Source: Evtepia gabavorous
GTDB lineage: Bacteria > Bacillota > Clostridia > Oscillospirales > Oscillospiraceae
NCBI RefSeq assembly: GCF_003425665.1
Contig: NZ_QQRQ01000002.1
Span: 62,001-126,000 of the forward strand
DNA length: 64,000 nucleotides
Direction: 5' to 3'
Within the stretch, counting starts at the first letter, position 1; each line of letters begins with the position of its first letter. The position numbers and the translations under genes were made by a program. The notes below the pieces were generated by a model. That model was not told the origin of the DNA. It ran no database searches and saw only the letters and a list, made by a program, of their open reading frames with translations. This document shows, one piece after another, positions 25,797 through 40,408 of the stretch.

Positions 25797-28700
25797 ATGG
25801 TAAAGGATGTATACTACGGAAAAACCCTGCGCAAGAGCTTTGCCCGCCATGAAGAAGTGCTGGACATGCCGAATCTTCTGGAAATCCAGAAGAAGTCCTA
25901 CCAGTGGTTTTTGGACACTGGTCTCCAGGAAGTGTTCCGGGATGTGGCCGCCATTGGTGACTACGCTGGAAATTTGGAGCTCTCCTTCATCGACTTCACC
26001 ATGGATGAAAAGCCCAAGTACTCTGTGGAGGAGTGCAAGGCCCGGGACGCCACCTATGCCGCGCCCCTGAAGGTGCGGGTGCGCCTGCGCAACAAGGAGA
26101 CCGAGGAGATCAAGGAGCAGGAGATCTTCATGGGGGATTTTCCCCTGATGACCAAGGGGGGCACCTTTGTCATCAATGGGGCGGAGCGCGTCATCGTCTC
26201 CCAGATCGTCCGTTCCCCCGGCGTCTACTATGCCCGCAATGCCGACAAGGCAGACAACATCACCTATGCCGTAACGGTCATCCCTTACCGGGGCGCCTGG
26301 CTGGAGTATGAGACCGATCTGTCTGACATTTTCAACGTCCGCATCGACAAAAACCGGAAGCTGCCTGTCACCTGCCTGATCCGGGCGGTGGGTCCCCAGA
26401 CCGACAGTGAAATCCTGGAGCTGTTTGGAGAGGAGCCCCTGCTGGTGAGCACCCTGGAGAAGGACACCTGCAAGACCCGGGAAGAGGCCATGCTGGAGAT
26501 CTACCGGAAGCTCCGGCCCGGAGAACCCCCCACTTTGGACTCAGCGGAGTCCCTCATCAACAGCCTTTTCTTTGACGCCCGCCGTTATGACCTGTCCGCA
26601 GTGGGACGGTATAAATTCAACAAAAAGCTCTCCCTGTGGCCCCGGCTTTCCGGCCAGAAGCTGGCCGCGCCGGTGGCGGACCCCCGCACCGGTGAGATCA
26701 TTGCCGAGGCGGGCCAGACCCTGACCCGGGCCCAGGCCCAGGAACTGGAGAACCGAGGGGTGTCTGAGGCCATCGTGGATGTGGACGGGCAGAGCGTCAA
26801 GGTTTTCTCCAACCGCATGGTGGACATGGCCCAATTTGTCTCCTTCGACCCTGAGGCGTGCGGCATTACCGAAAAGGTTCGCTTCGAGGTCCTGTGCGAG
26901 CTGCTGGACCAGTTCGGCCAGGACGAGGCCGCCCTGAAGGAGGCTGTGGCCGAGCGCAAGGACGACCTGGTGCCCAAGCACATCATTGTGGATGACATGA
27001 TGGCCTCCATCAACTACCTGTGCTCCCTCTCCCACGGCGTGGGCACCCCGGACGACATTGACCACCTGGGCAACCGCCGCCTGCGCTGCGTGGGCGAACT
27101 GCTCCAGAACCAGTTCCGCATCGGTTTTAGCCGGATGGAACGGGTGATTCGGGAGAGAATGACCATTCAGGACCTGGACATTGTCACCCCCCAGTCCCTC
27201 ATTAACATCCGTCCGGTGACGGCTGCCATTAAGGAGTTCTTTGGCTCCTCCCCGCTGTCCCAGTTCATGGACCAGACCAACCCCCTGGCAGAGCTGACCC
27301 ACAAGCGGCGTATGTCCGCCCTGGGCCCCGGCGGTCTGTCCCGGGACCGGGCCTCCTTTGATGTCCGAGACGTCCATTACAGCCACTATGGCCGGATGTG
27401 CCCCATTGAGACCCCGGAAGGTCCCAACATCGGTCTGATCTCCTACCTGGCCACCTACGCCCGCATCAATCGCTACGGCTTCATTGAGGCCCCTTACCGC
27501 AAGGTGGATAAGCAGACAGGGTTCCTCACCAATGAGGTGGAGTACATGACGGCGGATATTGAGGACGAGTTCATGGTGGGCCAGGCCACGGAGCCTGTGG
27601 ATGAGAACGGCTGCCTGGCCAATCAGCGGATTACCTGCCGCCACCGCAACGAGATCGTGGAAGTGGACCGGGAAAAGGTGGACTACATCGACGTGTCGCC
27701 CAAGATGATGGTCTCCATCGCCACGGCCATGATTCCCTTCCTGGAAAACGACGACGCCAACCGGGCCCTGATGGGCGCCAACATGCAGCGGCAGGCTGTG
27801 CCGCTGCTCACCACCCAGGCCCCCATTGTGGCCACAGGGATGGAGCATAAAAACTGTATCGACTCTGAAATTGCCGTTCTGGCCGAGGGGGATGGGGAAG
27901 TGACCCGGGTCTCCGCCACCAATGTCACGGTTCGGTATGACGGAGGGGATGTGGTGGACTATCCCCTTATTAAGTTCCTCCGTTCCAACCACGGCACCTG
28001 CATCAACCAGCGGCCCATTGTGTCCCTCCGGGACCGGGTGAAAAAGGGGGATGTCATCGCGGACGGCCCCTCCACCAACCAGGGGGAGATCTCCCTGGGC
28101 AAGAACATCCTCATGGGCTTTATGACCTGGGAGGGCTACAACTACGAGGACGCCATCCTGCTCAATGAGAGAATGGTCAAGGACGATGTCTTTACCTCCA
28201 TTCACATTGAGGAGTATGAGACCGAGGCCCGGGACACCAAGCTGGGGCCGGAAGAGATTACCCGTGACATCCCCAACGTGGGCGACGACGCCCTGAAAGA
28301 CCTGGATGAGCGGGGCATTATCCGGGTGGGCGCGGAGGTCCACGCGGGGGACATCCTGGTGGGCAAGGTGACCCCCAAGGGGGAGACCGACCTCACCGCA
28401 GAGGAGCGCCTGCTCCGGGCCATCTTTGGCGAAAAGGCCAGAGAGGTCCGGGACACCTCCCTGAAAGTGCCCCACGGTGAGAGCGGCATCATCGTGGACG
28501 TGAAGGTCTTTACCCGGGAGGGCGGCGACGAGCTGGGCCCCGGCGTGAACATGGTGGTGCGGGTTTACATCGCCCAGAAGCGGAAAATTTCCGTGGGCGA
28601 CAAGATGGCCGGCCGCCACGGCAACAAGGGCGTGGTCTCCCGGATCATGCCCCAGGAGGATATGCCCTTCCTCCCCGATGGAACCCCCTTGGACATCGTG

Positions 28701-29648
28701 CTCAATCCCCTGGGCGTGCCCTCCCGTATGAACATTGGACAGGTGCTGGAGGTTCACCTGGGCCGGGCCGCCCAGGCGCTGGGCTGGAAGGTGGCCACAC
28801 CGGTCTTCAACGGCGCGGATGAGAAGGACATTATGGAACTGCTGGCCCAGGCGGGCCTGTTCCGGGAGGTCTATCCCAATGAGACCATCGCCGGAAAGCA
28901 GCTCTACCTGGTCACAGAGGACGGAACCGATGTGCGCCGCCTGGATCAGGAGGAGATGGCCGATGCACAGCAGATCCGCATTTGGCGGAAGGAAGGCCGG
29001 CTCCGCCTGGCCGACGGCAAGACCAAGCTCTATGACGGACGCACCGGGGAGATGTTTGAGAACCCGGTGACCGTGGGCTACGTTTACTTCCTCAAGCTCC
29101 ACCATCTGGTGGACGACAAGATCCACGCCCGCTCCACCGGCCCCTACTCCCTGGTGACCCAGCAGCCTTTGGGCGGCAAAGCCCAGTTCGGCGGCCAGCG
29201 GTTCGGCGAAATGGAAGTCTGGGCCCTGGAGGCATACGGCGCGGCCTATACCCTGCAAGAGATTCTCACCGTCAAGTCCGACGATGTCACCGGCCGTGTG
29301 CGGACCTACGAGGCCATTGTCAAGGGACACAACGTGCCCTCTCCCGGCATTCCCGAGTCCTTCAAGGTTCTGGTCAAGGAGCTCCAGGCCCTCTGCCTGG
29401 ACATCAAGGTGCTCGATGCCCAGGGAGAGGAGATCGAGCTGCGGGACGATGAGGAAGAAGGCTATCAGAATATCAACCAGATTCGGGATGATGATTATGA
29501 GCCTTACCGGGAGGACGCGGACGCGCAGTTCTCCGCAGCGGGCTATACCATCAAGGAATCCAGTGACGACGATGACCTCACCGTGGGCGACGACAGTGAT
29601 AGTGACACCGCTGAAGATGACTACGGCGATGGGGATTATGAAGAATAA
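25797..29648 (+). CDS. rpoB: DNA-directed RNA polymerase subunit beta
   Basis: 1283 residues. Includes [20 protein letters not shown] and [20 protein letters not shown] in the rifampicin region, [11 protein letters not shown], the conserved [12 protein letters not shown] near the active site, and [21 protein letters not shown] at the C-terminus. The tail is strongly acidic. The ATG at 25797 gives the usual N-terminus ([20 protein letters not shown]); a GTG at 25740 would add 19 untypical residues. Catalytic core of transcription. It is preceded by its own promoter and is not next to rplJ/rplL as in most bacteria. Confidence 0.97.
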   Translation: MVKDVYYGKTLRKSFARHEEVLDMPNLLEIQKKSYQWFLDTGLQEVFRDVAAIGDYAGNLELSFIDFTMDEKPKYSVEECKARDATYAAPLKVRVRLRNKETEEIKEQEIFMGDFPLMTKGGTFVINGAERVIVSQIVRSPGVYYARNADKADNITYAVTVIPYRGAWLEYETDLSDIFNVRIDKNRKLPVTCLIRAVGPQTDSEILELFGEEPLLVSTLEKDTCKTREEAMLEIYRKLRPGEPPTLDSAESLINSLFFDARRYDLSAVGRYKFNKKLSLWPRLSGQKLAAPVADPRTGEIIAEAGQTLTRAQAQELENRGVSEAIVDVDGQSVKVFSNRMVDMAQFVSFDPEACGITEKVRFEVLCELLDQFGQDEAALKEAVAERKDDLVPKHIIVDDMMASINYLCSLSHGVGTPDDIDHLGNRRLRCVGELLQNQFRIGFSRMERVIRERMTIQDLDIVTPQSLINIRPVTAAIKEFFGSSPLSQFMDQTNPLAELTHKRRMSALGPGGLSRDRASFDVRDVHYSHYGRMCPIETPEGPNIGLISYLATYARINRYGFIEAPYRKVDKQTGFLTNEVEYMTADIEDEFMVGQATEPVDENGCLANQRITCRHRNEIVEVDREKVDYIDVSPKMMVSIATAMIPFLENDDANRALMGANMQRQAVPLLTTQAPIVATGMEHKNCIDSEIAVLAEGDGEVTRVSATNVTVRYDGGDVVDYPLIKFLRSNHGTCINQRPIVSLRDRVKKGDVIADGPSTNQGEISLGKNILMGFMTWEGYNYEDAILLNERMVKDDVFTSIHIEEYETEARDTKLGPEEITRDIPNVGDDALKDLDERGIIRVGAEVHAGDILVGKVTPKGETDLTAEERLLRAIFGEKAREVRDTSLKVPHGESGIIVDVKVFTREGGDELGPGVNMVVRVYIAQKRKISVGDKMAGRHGNKGVVSRIMPQEDMPFLPDGTPLDIVLNPLGVPSRMNIGQVLEVHLGRAAQALGWKVATPVFNGADEKDIMELLAQAGLFREVYPNETIAGKQLYLVTEDGTDVRRLDQEEMADAQQIRIWRKEGRLRLADGKTKLYDGRTGEMFENPVTVGYVYFLKLHHLVDDKIHARSTGPYSLVTQQPLGGKAQFGGQRFGEMEVWALEAYGAAYTLQEILTVKSDDVTGRVRTYEAIVKGHNVPSPGIPESFKVLVKELQALCLDIKVLDAQGEEIELRDDEEEGYQNINQIRDDDYEPYREDADAQFSAAGYTIKESSDDDDLTVGDDSDSDTAEDDYGDGDYEE

Positions 29649-29668
29649 CGAAAGGGAGGACGATGAAT

Positions 29669-33508
<3,840 letters not shown>

Positions 33509-33532
33509 CGGAGGGAATTTCCCTCTCTTGCG

Positions 33533-33565
33533 AAAACGGTCGCGGAAACTCCGCGGCCGTTTTTT
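33533..33565 (+). terminator. Terminator of rpoBC
   Basis: A stem of about 13 pairs, AAAACGG-TCGCGG / CCGCGG-CCGTTTT (one G-U), ending in a T6 run. Confidence 0.9.
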
Positions 33566-33624
33566 GTCGGGGAAGGCAGGTGGGGAGAATTTTTCAAATG
33601 GACTACTATTTCCGGGGGGAATCT

Positions 33625-33632
33625 GCTATAAT
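33625..33632 (+). promoter_or_regulatory. Extended -10 promoter of murB
   Basis: TGCTATAAT-type extended -10 (TATAAT at 33627-33632) about 37 bases before the ATG. No convincing -35 at 16-18 bases. Confidence 0.6.
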
Positions 33633-33668
33633 ACCCATAAAGAATGGAAGAAAAGAGGGAGGGGTCTC

Positions 33669-34601
33669 ATGGAGGAACTAAAGGTACTCCAATCCAAACT
33701 CAAAGCACAGCTGCCGGACCTGGAGCTGCGGGAACAAGAGCCGATGCGGCTGCATACCACCTTTCGGGTGGGCGGTCCCGCGTCGCTGATGGCCCTGCCC
33801 CGGCGCGAGGCCGACCTGGGACAGCTCCTGCGTATGGCGTTCCAGGCTGGGGTCACCCCCTTCTTTCTGGGGAAGGGCTCCAACCTTTTGGTGGCGGATG
33901 AGGGGGTGGACCGCTTTCTCATCAAACTGGCGGGGGGCCTCAACCGGCTGGAGCGGGCGGAGGGGACCGCGATCTATGTGGGCAGCGGGGTTACCCTGGC
34001 CCAGGCGGCGGTGTTTGCCGCCCATCACGGCCTGACGGGGCTGGAGTTTGCCCATGGGATTCCCGGGACCATGGGCGGCGGTGTCTTTATGAACGCCGGT
34101 GCCTACGAGGGGGAGATGTCCCAAGTCGTTGATTGGGTGGACTGCCTGGACGAGGAGGGTATGCCCCGCCGCCTGTCCAGGGAGGCGTTGGCACTGGGTT
34201 ACCGCAGCAGCATTTTTCTCCGGCGGCCCTGGCTGATTACCGGGGCGCACCTGACGCTGGCGCCGGGAGACCCTGCGGCCATCCGGGAGAAAATGGCCGA
34301 CCTGTCCCGCCGCCGCCGGGCCAAGCAGCCCCTGGAGTATCCCAGCGCGGGAAGCACCTTTAAGCGCCCGGCCGGGCATTTTGCCGGGGGTTTAATTGAG
34401 CAGTGCGGTCTGAAAGGGACAACGGTGGGCGGCGCCCAGGTGTCGGAAAAGCACGCGGGTTTTGTGATTAACACCGGCCAGGCCACCTGTCAGGATATTT
34501 TGACGCTGATCCGTCTGGTCCGGGACCGGGTGTTTCAGCAGACCGGCGTGCGCTTAGAGCCGGAAGTCCGGCTGTTGGGCTGTACCCTGGAGGAACCATA
34601 A
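33669..34601 (+). CDS. murB: UDP-N-acetylenolpyruvoylglucosamine reductase
   Basis: 310 residues, type II MurB length. FAD domain with TTFRVGGPASLMALP and GKGSNLLVADEGV; HGIPGTMGGGVFMNAGAYEGEM; the catalytic Ser in PSAGSTFKRP; Glu in the C-terminal LEPEVRLLG. Reduces UDP-GlcNAc-enolpyruvate to UDP-MurNAc with NADPH, in peptidoglycan synthesis. The ATG at 33669 follows GAGGGAGGGG. Followed 18 bases later by an unknown gene. Confidence 0.95.
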   Translation: MEELKVLQSKLKAQLPDLELREQEPMRLHTTFRVGGPASLMALPRREADLGQLLRMAFQAGVTPFFLGKGSNLLVADEGVDRFLIKLAGGLNRLERAEGTAIYVGSGVTLAQAAVFAAHHGLTGLEFAHGIPGTMGGGVFMNAGAYEGEMSQVVDWVDCLDEEGMPRRLSREALALGYRSSIFLRRPWLITGAHLTLAPGDPAAIREKMADLSRRRRAKQPLEYPSAGSTFKRPAGHFAGGLIEQCGLKGTTVGGAQVSEKHAGFVINTGQATCQDILTLIRLVRDRVFQQTGVRLEPEVRLLGCTLEEP

Positions 34602-34619
34602 CGCAAAGGAGAAGCAACG

Positions 34620-35207
34620 ATGGGAGATCATTTTTTTTTGCTGATGTATGCCACCAGCGGGGAGGAGCGGAATGTCACCCGCTTCACCAGCTATCGCCGT
34701 GTGGAGGATGCAGTGGCCATGGTGAAGGAATGGCTGGAGAAAGCCTGCTGCATGGACTGTTACCCGGCGGCGGAGGAGGCGGCCCTGCGGGAGGCCAACG
34801 GCGGCCAACTGCCGGAGACGGCTTTCCTGTGCCCGGAGGTCCGAGAGCCGGCGGACCTGGCCAAGTACAATGGTTTCTATGACTATGAGAGTTTGGGGAT
34901 GTTTAACCTCTTCCTGACGCCGGTCTACGACACGGAGAGCGCCAGGCAATTCCGGGCCAGCATGAACAAAGAGTTTGGCATCGACCAGGAGTACAGCGGC
35001 CGGGCAGACCGCCTGCTGGCCCATCTGGAGACCTTTGTGAACTCTTTTTCCGACCCCGGTTTGGACTATACGGAGGCGGAGGAGGCCATTCGAACCTTCC
35101 TGGTCCAGGGCGGGTTCCCTCTGTTTGACCCGGAGGAGGAGGGCGCCTCGGATATCTTCGTCATTCCGGAGGGGGGCTTTGCCCCCAATGAGGACCCGAC
35201 GGTATAA
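34620..35207 (+). CDS. Hypothetical protein, 195 residues
   Basis: Not recognised. A soluble, acidic protein rich in aromatic residues; no signal peptide, membrane segment or known motif. The N-terminal half has a CCMDCY cluster and the C-terminus is Asp/Glu/Pro-rich. AAAGGAG precedes the ATG. Eighteen bases after murB, so probably co-transcribed; no function can be inferred from that. Confidence 0.75.
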   Translation: MGDHFFLLMYATSGEERNVTRFTSYRRVEDAVAMVKEWLEKACCMDCYPAAEEAALREANGGQLPETAFLCPEVREPADLAKYNGFYDYESLGMFNLFLTPVYDTESARQFRASMNKEFGIDQEYSGRADRLLAHLETFVNSFSDPGLDYTEAEEAIRTFLVQGGFPLFDPEEEGASDIFVIPEGGFAPNEDPTV

Positions 35208-35244
35208 GCGGGAAATGGGTCCTGGAAAAAACGACCACAAAGCA

Positions 35245-35292
35245 AGGCCCCCGGGAGGCGTCTTCTTTTGAAGACGCCTCCCGGGGGCCTTT
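35245..35292. terminator. Bidirectional terminator between convergent units
   Basis: A perfect 22-bp stem (35245-35266 with 35271-35292), loop TTTT, then TTTT. It ends the murB unit on the plus strand and the ABC permease on the minus strand (stop at 35314). Confidence 0.95.
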
Positions 35293-35313
35293 TCAGCGGG
35301 AAAAGGGGCCTGG

Positions 35314-37848
35314 TCAGGTCATCTCGTCTCGGAGGGCATCCAGGATGTTCTCCTGTTTGAGCTGGCGGGCGGCATACCACGTGGTAAGGAAAACCAGGGC
35401 AAACACGCCGACTGCGCTGAGGAGGAGACTGGCCCAGGGGAAGAGAAAGGGGAAGTGCTCCAACTGCTCGCTGGATGCCAGACCCCGTTGGATGAGCCAG
35501 GCGAAGAGTGTGGCCAGCGGGAGACCGAACAGCAGGGTCCGTCCCCCGTAGAAGAGGCACTCAAACCGCAGCATGCGGTGGAATTCTCCCTCCGCCATGC
35601 CCACCGAGCGGAGCATGGCCAGCTCCCGCCGCCGCAGCTTAATATTGGTGGAAATGGTGTTGAACACATTGGCTGCGGCGATCAGGAAGAGGAGCAGAAC
35701 AAAGACATAGGTGAACACGTCCACCACGAAGGTGGCGTCCTGGAACTGGGCCGCCGCCTCATACAGGTTGTACATGGTATACTGGCCGGCAAAGCCCGCC
35801 TCCTGCAGGATGGCCTCCAGTTCCGACACGGTCTGGGCGGGGGTGGCAGAGCGGAAGGTGAGGCCCAGGCTGGTGGGTGCGTCCAGCAGATCAAACTGCG
35901 CCTTTTGCTGATAGGGTGCCACCGCCAACAGCACATAAGGGGCAGACTGCGCGGTCTGTGTCGGGAGGGGGTCCTCTGGATAGGTGTCCACAAAGACAGC
36001 CTGGATGGTCCGGCTGCCCGACGCTGTGGAGAGGGAGAGGGGCAGGGTGGAGGCGGAAAAAAGGTCGATGGTTCCCGTGGACTGGAATTTCCCCTTGGCA
36101 ACCACAAGCATACTGTCCTGCTGGGTCATCTGCTCTGCCTGGGCAGGCGTCAGCTGCGCCAGAAAGGCATGGTAGAGGCTGTCCTCAATGAACTGTACCT
36201 CCAGCGTCAGGGGAAGGGTCTCCTCCTGGGCTGTGCCGGTAGCCGCCCGGTAGGCGGCAGAGAGGTCTCTGCCCGCCACAGGACAGGAGAAGGTGGACAC
36301 GGCTTGATAGAAGCTCTCGGTTACACCGGCGGCAGCAGACAGACGGGGATAGAGGGTATGTAGGCCGTCCTCTGGGATGGCCTGGGTGGACAGGCAGAGG
36401 TCATAGTCAAAATCCACCGTGTATTGGTCCGCCAGGCGTTTGAGGGTGGTGCTGAAGGTTGTGCCTGCGACAAACAGGACGATGCTCAAGGTCAGTGAGA
36501 GGACAACGCTGCGGTAGCGTTTTCGGTTCCGCCGGAAGTTCTTGTGGGCCAGCATGCCCTCCAGGCCATACAGGCGCTGGAGCAGGGGGGCGGCGTTCAG
36601 CGCCTTGGCGTCCTCCTTGATCTCCTCCGTCTGCCGAAGCCATACCATAATGGGCTTGGACAGGGCCTTCCTGGCGGGAAGCGCGGCGGAAAAGAGAACG
36701 GTTGCCAGACAGATTGCCGCGGCTGCGGCCAGGGCGGGAAGGGAGAGGGAAAGGGTGAGGGGGGCCGAGCTGTGCAGAATCGCACTGAATTTTTGGGAGA
36801 CTACGGGAAGCAGAAGCCCTGTGCCGCCGATCCCGGCCAGGATGCCCAGGGGAATGCCCACGGCACTCAAGCAGAGCCCCTCAAAGCGGACCGAGCTTCG
36901 CAGCTGCTTCTCTGTGGCCCCTACGGAGGCCAGCAGCCCAAACTGCTGCATGCGCTTGCTGAGGGAGATCTGAAAGGAGTTATAGATCAGGAAAAACGCC
37001 CCCACCATGACAATGGCCAGCAGGCTGCCGCAGACAGAGACCAAGAGGGTTTGAAATACAGGGCTCTCCGATGCCCCCAGAAAGCGCAGCACGGGCTCAT
37101 TGTACAAAGCCTGGCCGCTGTACCCGGTGTGGGCGGCGTAGTCCTGCGCCTGGCGGGGGTGATACAGGGTGACGAACAGACGGAGGGAGGTAGCTTGCCC
37201 TGGGGGGGCCGCTGTTGTGAGCAGGGTGTATCCCGGGGCGTCGTGGGGTTCCAGGGTGGGCCGTTCGCAGGTCCCCACCACAGTGTAGGTTTTCTCTGTG
37301 GTGGAGACCAGGGTTTCCTCTCCCGGGCGGTAGGGATCGGCCTGGCTGAGGGAGATGCCCCCGGCCTGCCGGCTGCCCACAGAAAGGGTCAGGGTATCCC
37401 CCACGGAAAGGGAGACACCCCCTTTGACGGCCAGATGGGAGGGTACCAGCACCTCTCCGTCGTTCTCCGGCAGCCTGCCGGAGAGCAGGCGGATCGGGAG
37501 CGTATCCCAGGAAGCGGCCGGCAAACCGGCGAGAAAGAGATACGGCTTTTCGGGGCTTTGGACCCCCTCCAGGGTGGCATACCCCAGGTTTTCCAGCACG
37601 GCGGTGTGGGCAACCTGAGGGTCCTGGGCTTGGGCCTGGACAAAGGCGGTGTCCACGGCATCGAAGGAGACGTGCCAATCCCCGTACTTATTCTCGGCAC
37701 TGATGACCAGGAAGTGGAGCAGAGAGGTCCCGAAGGCGGCCACAACGGTCATCAGGGCGGCGGCCAGGGCAATGCCCACGATGGTGACCAGGGTGCGGGC
37801 GGGGCTTCGTTTCAGGCTTTGCAGGGCCACGTGGTGAAAGACGTTCAT
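35314..37848 (-). CDS. FtsX-family ABC transporter permease
   Basis: 844 residues with the double-MacB layout: an N-terminal membrane helix (after [20 protein letters not shown]), a large extracellular domain, three helices near 270-400, a second helix near 440, a second extracellular domain, and three C-terminal helices. This is the design of peptide-responsive or lipoprotein-handling exporters. Overlaps the ATPase gene by four bases, and lies behind a two-component system. A role in sensing or resisting antimicrobial peptides (Bce-like) is inferred from the gene set. Confidence 0.88.
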   Translation of the reverse strand: MNVFHHVALQSLKRSPARTLVTIVGIALAAALMTVVAAFGTSLLHFLVISAENKYGDWHVSFDAVDTAFVQAQAQDPQVAHTAVLENLGYATLEGVQSPEKPYLFLAGLPAASWDTLPIRLLSGRLPENDGEVLVPSHLAVKGGVSLSVGDTLTLSVGSRQAGGISLSQADPYRPGEETLVSTTEKTYTVVGTCERPTLEPHDAPGYTLLTTAAPPGQATSLRLFVTLYHPRQAQDYAAHTGYSGQALYNEPVLRFLGASESPVFQTLLVSVCGSLLAIVMVGAFFLIYNSFQISLSKRMQQFGLLASVGATEKQLRSSVRFEGLCLSAVGIPLGILAGIGGTGLLLPVVSQKFSAILHSSAPLTLSLSLPALAAAAAICLATVLFSAALPARKALSKPIMVWLRQTEEIKEDAKALNAAPLLQRLYGLEGMLAHKNFRRNRKRYRSVVLSLTLSIVLFVAGTTFSTTLKRLADQYTVDFDYDLCLSTQAIPEDGLHTLYPRLSAAAGVTESFYQAVSTFSCPVAGRDLSAAYRAATGTAQEETLPLTLEVQFIEDSLYHAFLAQLTPAQAEQMTQQDSMLVVAKGKFQSTGTIDLFSASTLPLSLSTASGSRTIQAVFVDTYPEDPLPTQTAQSAPYVLLAVAPYQQKAQFDLLDAPTSLGLTFRSATPAQTVSELEAILQEAGFAGQYTMYNLYEAAAQFQDATFVVDVFTYVFVLLLFLIAAANVFNTISTNIKLRRRELAMLRSVGMAEGEFHRMLRFECLFYGGRTLLFGLPLATLFAWLIQRGLASSEQLEHFPFLFPWASLLLSAVGVFALVFLTTWYAARQLKQENILDALRDEMT

Positions 37849-38534
37849 GGGCGGACCACCCGCCTTTCATCCCGGACCACCCGGCCGTCGGCGATGGTGA
37901 GGATGCGGTCAGCCTGGAGGGCGATGGAGGCGTCGTGGGTGACCAGCAGCAGCGTCTGGTGGTATTTGCGGTGGCTCTCCTTCAGCAGGCGAAGGATTTC
38001 CTGGCTGTTCTGGCTGTCCAGGCTGCCGGTGGGCTCATCCGCCAGCATGACAGCGGGAGAATTCATCAGCGCCCGGCCGATGGCCACCCGCTGCTGCTGC
38101 CCGCCGGAGAGCTGGTTGGGCAGGTGGCCTCTGCGGTCCTGGAGGCCCAGGAGGGTCAGCAGCTCCTCCAGCCGTTCCTGGTTGACCTTCCTGTGATCCA
38201 TCAGGATGGGCAGGGTGATGTTCTCCACCACGTTCAGGGTGGGGATGAGGTTGTGAAACTGGTAGATCATTCCCACCTGCCGCCGGCGGAAAATGGCCAG
38301 CTGCTGTCTGTTTTGGGCGTACACGTCCTGCCCGTTGAGGAAAACCGTCCCGCTGGTCGGGATGTCTACCCCGGCAATGATGTGAAGCAGCGTGGATTTG
38401 CCGGAGCCGGAGGAGCCGATGATGGCGGTAAATTCCCCCTTCGCAATGGTCAGAGAGACGTGGTCCAGGGCGGTCACTTGATTGTCCCCTTTGCCGTAAG
38501 TTTTGCACAGATTTTGGACTTCCAGAAATTCCAT
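37845..38534 (-). CDS. ABC transporter ATP-binding protein (MacB/LolD type)
   Basis: 229 residues. Walker [14 protein letters not shown]-loop in [10 protein letters not shown], signature [15 protein letters not shown], Walker [14 protein letters not shown]-loop VTHDAS. Drives the permease overlapping downstream. AAAGGAGGT is 7 bases before the ATG. Has its own promoter (38567-38599) separate from the two-component genes. Confidence 0.95.
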   Translation of the reverse strand: MEFLEVQNLCKTYGKGDNQVTALDHVSLTIAKGEFTAIIGSSGSGKSTLLHIIAGVDIPTSGTVFLNGQDVYAQNRQQLAIFRRRQVGMIYQFHNLIPTLNVVENITLPILMDHRKVNQERLEELLTLLGLQDRRGHLPNQLSGGQQQRVAIGRALMNSPAVMLADEPTGSLDSQNSQEILRLLKESHRKYHQTLLLVTHDASIALQADRILTIADGRVVRDERRVVRP

Positions 38535-38566
38535 ACTGTGGACCTCCTTTGCTGGAATCTGTCCCT

Positions 38567-38599
38567 ATCATAGCGCGGTTGCCTGACAATCCTGTGACA
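38567..38599 (-). promoter_or_regulatory. ABC operon promoter with direct repeats, likely response-regulator site
   Basis: On the minus strand a -10 TATGAT (38567-38572) has no good -35; instead TGTCA occurs twice with an 11-base period (38584-38588 and 38595-38599). Such repeats at one helical turn are typical of OmpR-family response regulators, and the regulator gene lies directly upstream. Confidence 0.5.
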
Positions 38600-38616
38600 G
38601 TTTGGTGAGAGATCCG

Positions 38617-39609
38617 TCACTTAGGGAACCGAATGGTAAAAACCGCGCCGCCCTGGGGGTGGTTGTCCGCGGTGATCTGCCCGCCCTGCTGGGTGATGAT
38701 GGTTTTGCAGAGGGACAGGCCAATGCCGTACCCTGTGGTGTTGCCTGTACCCGTGCCCCGGTAAAAGCGGTGAAACAAATGGGGCAGGTCCGCCGGGGCA
38801 AAGCCGGGGCCGCTGTCGTGGAGGGTGAGCTGGGTGAACAGGAGGGTGTCCTCGCAGCGGATCTGGAGGCAGCCGTGGTCCTGCATGGAGTCCAGGGCGT
38901 TTTTCAGGAGGTTTTGCAGGGCCTCTGTGAGCCAGTGCCTGTCTCCCATCCAGGTGGCCCCTGGTGAAAGGTCGGTTTCCAGGGTGATGCTGTGCAGCTC
39001 AAAGGAGAGGAGGAAGGGGCGCAGGGCGGCGCGGACCAAGTCGTCCACGGCCACGGGGGCCCGCTGAAAGACCACCATGTCCGCGTCCAGCCGGGACTGC
39101 TTGAGAAGCGTATTGAGCAGCCAGTCCATCTGGCGGAACAGGACCTGGGTTTCCCGCAGCAGGGTGCGGCGTTCCTGGGGCTCCTTGGTGGTTTTGAGCA
39201 GGGAGAGGGTCAGATTGGCGGCGGTGAGGGGGGTGCGAAGCTGGTGGGCGATGTCCGCCAGGGCATCCGCCAGGTGCCGTTTCTCCCGGCGCAGGGCGGC
39301 GTTTTGTTCCCGGAGACGAAGGGTCATCTTGGTGAGCTCGCTGTGCAGGATGGAGAGCTCCCCCTCCTCGGCGTCCTGAATGGACAGGGTGTCGGCGTTG
39401 TGGAGAACACGGTCTACCTCCTCCGCCAACTGGGCAATCCGGCGGTAGCGGGCCCGGGTAAACCCCAAAAACACGCCGCCCAGAGCAGCGGAAGAGACCA
39501 GAGACAGGAAACCGGCCGCCGGGTGGAGGGCAAAGCCTCCGACGGCGGAGAGCGCGGCGATGACAGCACAGGCGAGGGCCAGCTGCCGCAGTTCCTTATT
39601 TCGAACCAT
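38617..39609 (-). CDS. Two-component sensor histidine kinase
   Basis: 330 residues. Two N-terminal membrane helices (about 9-28 and 32-50) with almost no extracellular loop, so an intramembrane-sensing type, then a coiled linker, the H-box DIAHQLRTPLTAANL, N-box NLLKNALDSM, G1 DSGPGFA and G2 GYGIGLSL. A kinase without its own sensor domain next to an FtsX transporter suggests the transporter acts as sensor, as in Bce systems. The start lies in the last 14 bases of the regulator gene. Confidence 0.92.
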   Translation of the reverse strand: MVRNKELRQLALACAVIAALSAVGGFALHPAAGFLSLVSSAALGGVFLGFTRARYRRIAQLAEEVDRVLHNADTLSIQDAEEGELSILHSELTKMTLRLREQNAALRREKRHLADALADIAHQLRTPLTAANLTLSLLKTTKEPQERRTLLRETQVLFRQMDWLLNTLLKQSRLDADMVVFQRAPVAVDDLVRAALRPFLLSFELHSITLETDLSPGATWMGDRHWLTEALQNLLKNALDSMQDHGCLQIRCEDTLLFTQLTLHDSGPGFAPADLPHLFHRFYRGTGTGNTTGYGIGLSLCKTIITQQGGQITADNHPQGGAVFTIRFPK

Positions 39610-40282
39610 GTCCGCCTCCCAGCCGGTAGCCTGTGCCGCGGACGGTCAAAATGATCTGCGGGGCGCTGGGCTCTGGCTCAATCTTCTCCCGCAGCCGTTT
39701 GATGTAAACGGTCAGGGTGTTGTTGTTCACAAATTCCCCCGCCGCGTCCCACAGCTCGTCCAGCAGCCGGTCCCGGGTGAGAATCATGTTGGGGTTATTG
39801 AGGAAGATCAGCAGTAGGCGGTACTCCAGAGGGGAGAGAAACACCTCCTGCCCCTGCTTTTGCACCATGCCGCTGGCGGTGTCCACCGTCAGGCCATGGA
39901 GGGAAAAGACCGAGGGGGCGCGGCCGGATTTCCGCAGGGCGGCGGTGATCCGCGCCAGGAGCTCCTGTGGGCGGAAGGGCTTGGTGATATAGTCATCGCC
40001 CCCCAGGCACAGCCCAGTGACGACGCTGTCCTCGTCTGCCGAGGCGGTGAGGAAGAGCACGGGGATCGCCTGGGCCTGCTTGATCGCGGTGCAGACGGCA
40101 AAGCCGTTTCCATCGGGCAGGGAGATATCCACCAGGGCCAGGTCCAGGGGGGTCTCCTCCAGACAGGCTACGGCGGCACGCTGGGTGGCGGCATGGACCA
40201 CGGTGAAGCCCTCCGCCTGAAGCAGGCGGGTGAGATGCCTGGCAAGGGCCTGCTCATCCTCCACCAAAAGAATTCGTTTCAT
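39596..40282 (-). CDS. OmpR/PhoB-family response regulator
   Basis: 228 residues. Receiver with acidic pocket (VEDE), phospho-acceptor Asp52 (VDISLPDGNG), Thr in FLTASADE and Lys in ITKPFRPQELL; C-terminal winged helix (LTPLEYRLLLIFL-like, LDELWDAAGEFV, VYIKRLREKIE). Partner of the overlapping kinase. Likely binds the TGTCA repeats before the ABC operon. A TATCAT -10-like element lies upstream near 40317. Confidence 0.94.
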   Translation of the reverse strand: MKRILLVEDEQALARHLTRLLQAEGFTVVHAATQRAAVACLEETPLDLALVDISLPDGNGFAVCTAIKQAQAIPVLFLTASADEDSVVTGLCLGGDDYITKPFRPQELLARITAALRKSGRAPSVFSLHGLTVDTASGMVQKQGQEVFLSPLEYRLLLIFLNNPNMILTRDRLLDELWDAAGEFVNNNTLTVYIKRLREKIEPEPSAPQIILTVRGTGYRLGGGHGSK

Positions 40283-40408
40283 GGAGAGGCACCATCCTTT
40301 CTGGACAGGTAGTCTCTCTTATGATACTTCCTCTGGGGAGAGAAAACAAGCGGCGACACCTTTTTCTCCCGCCGGCATAGGATGAACCGGAGGGAAGGAG
40401 GCGGTTTC

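Noticed and set aside
26541-29330. A 929-residue minus-strand frame opposite rpoB, and a similar 893-residue one opposite rpoC (30425-33106)
   Set aside because: Shadow frames of highly GC-rich genes; no recognisable domains, unnatural His/Gly/Val composition.
36544-38196. A 550-residue plus-strand frame opposite the FtsX permease
   Set aside because: Low-complexity Gly/Gln-rich shadow; the minus strand has a complete transporter with proper start and overlap to its ATPase.
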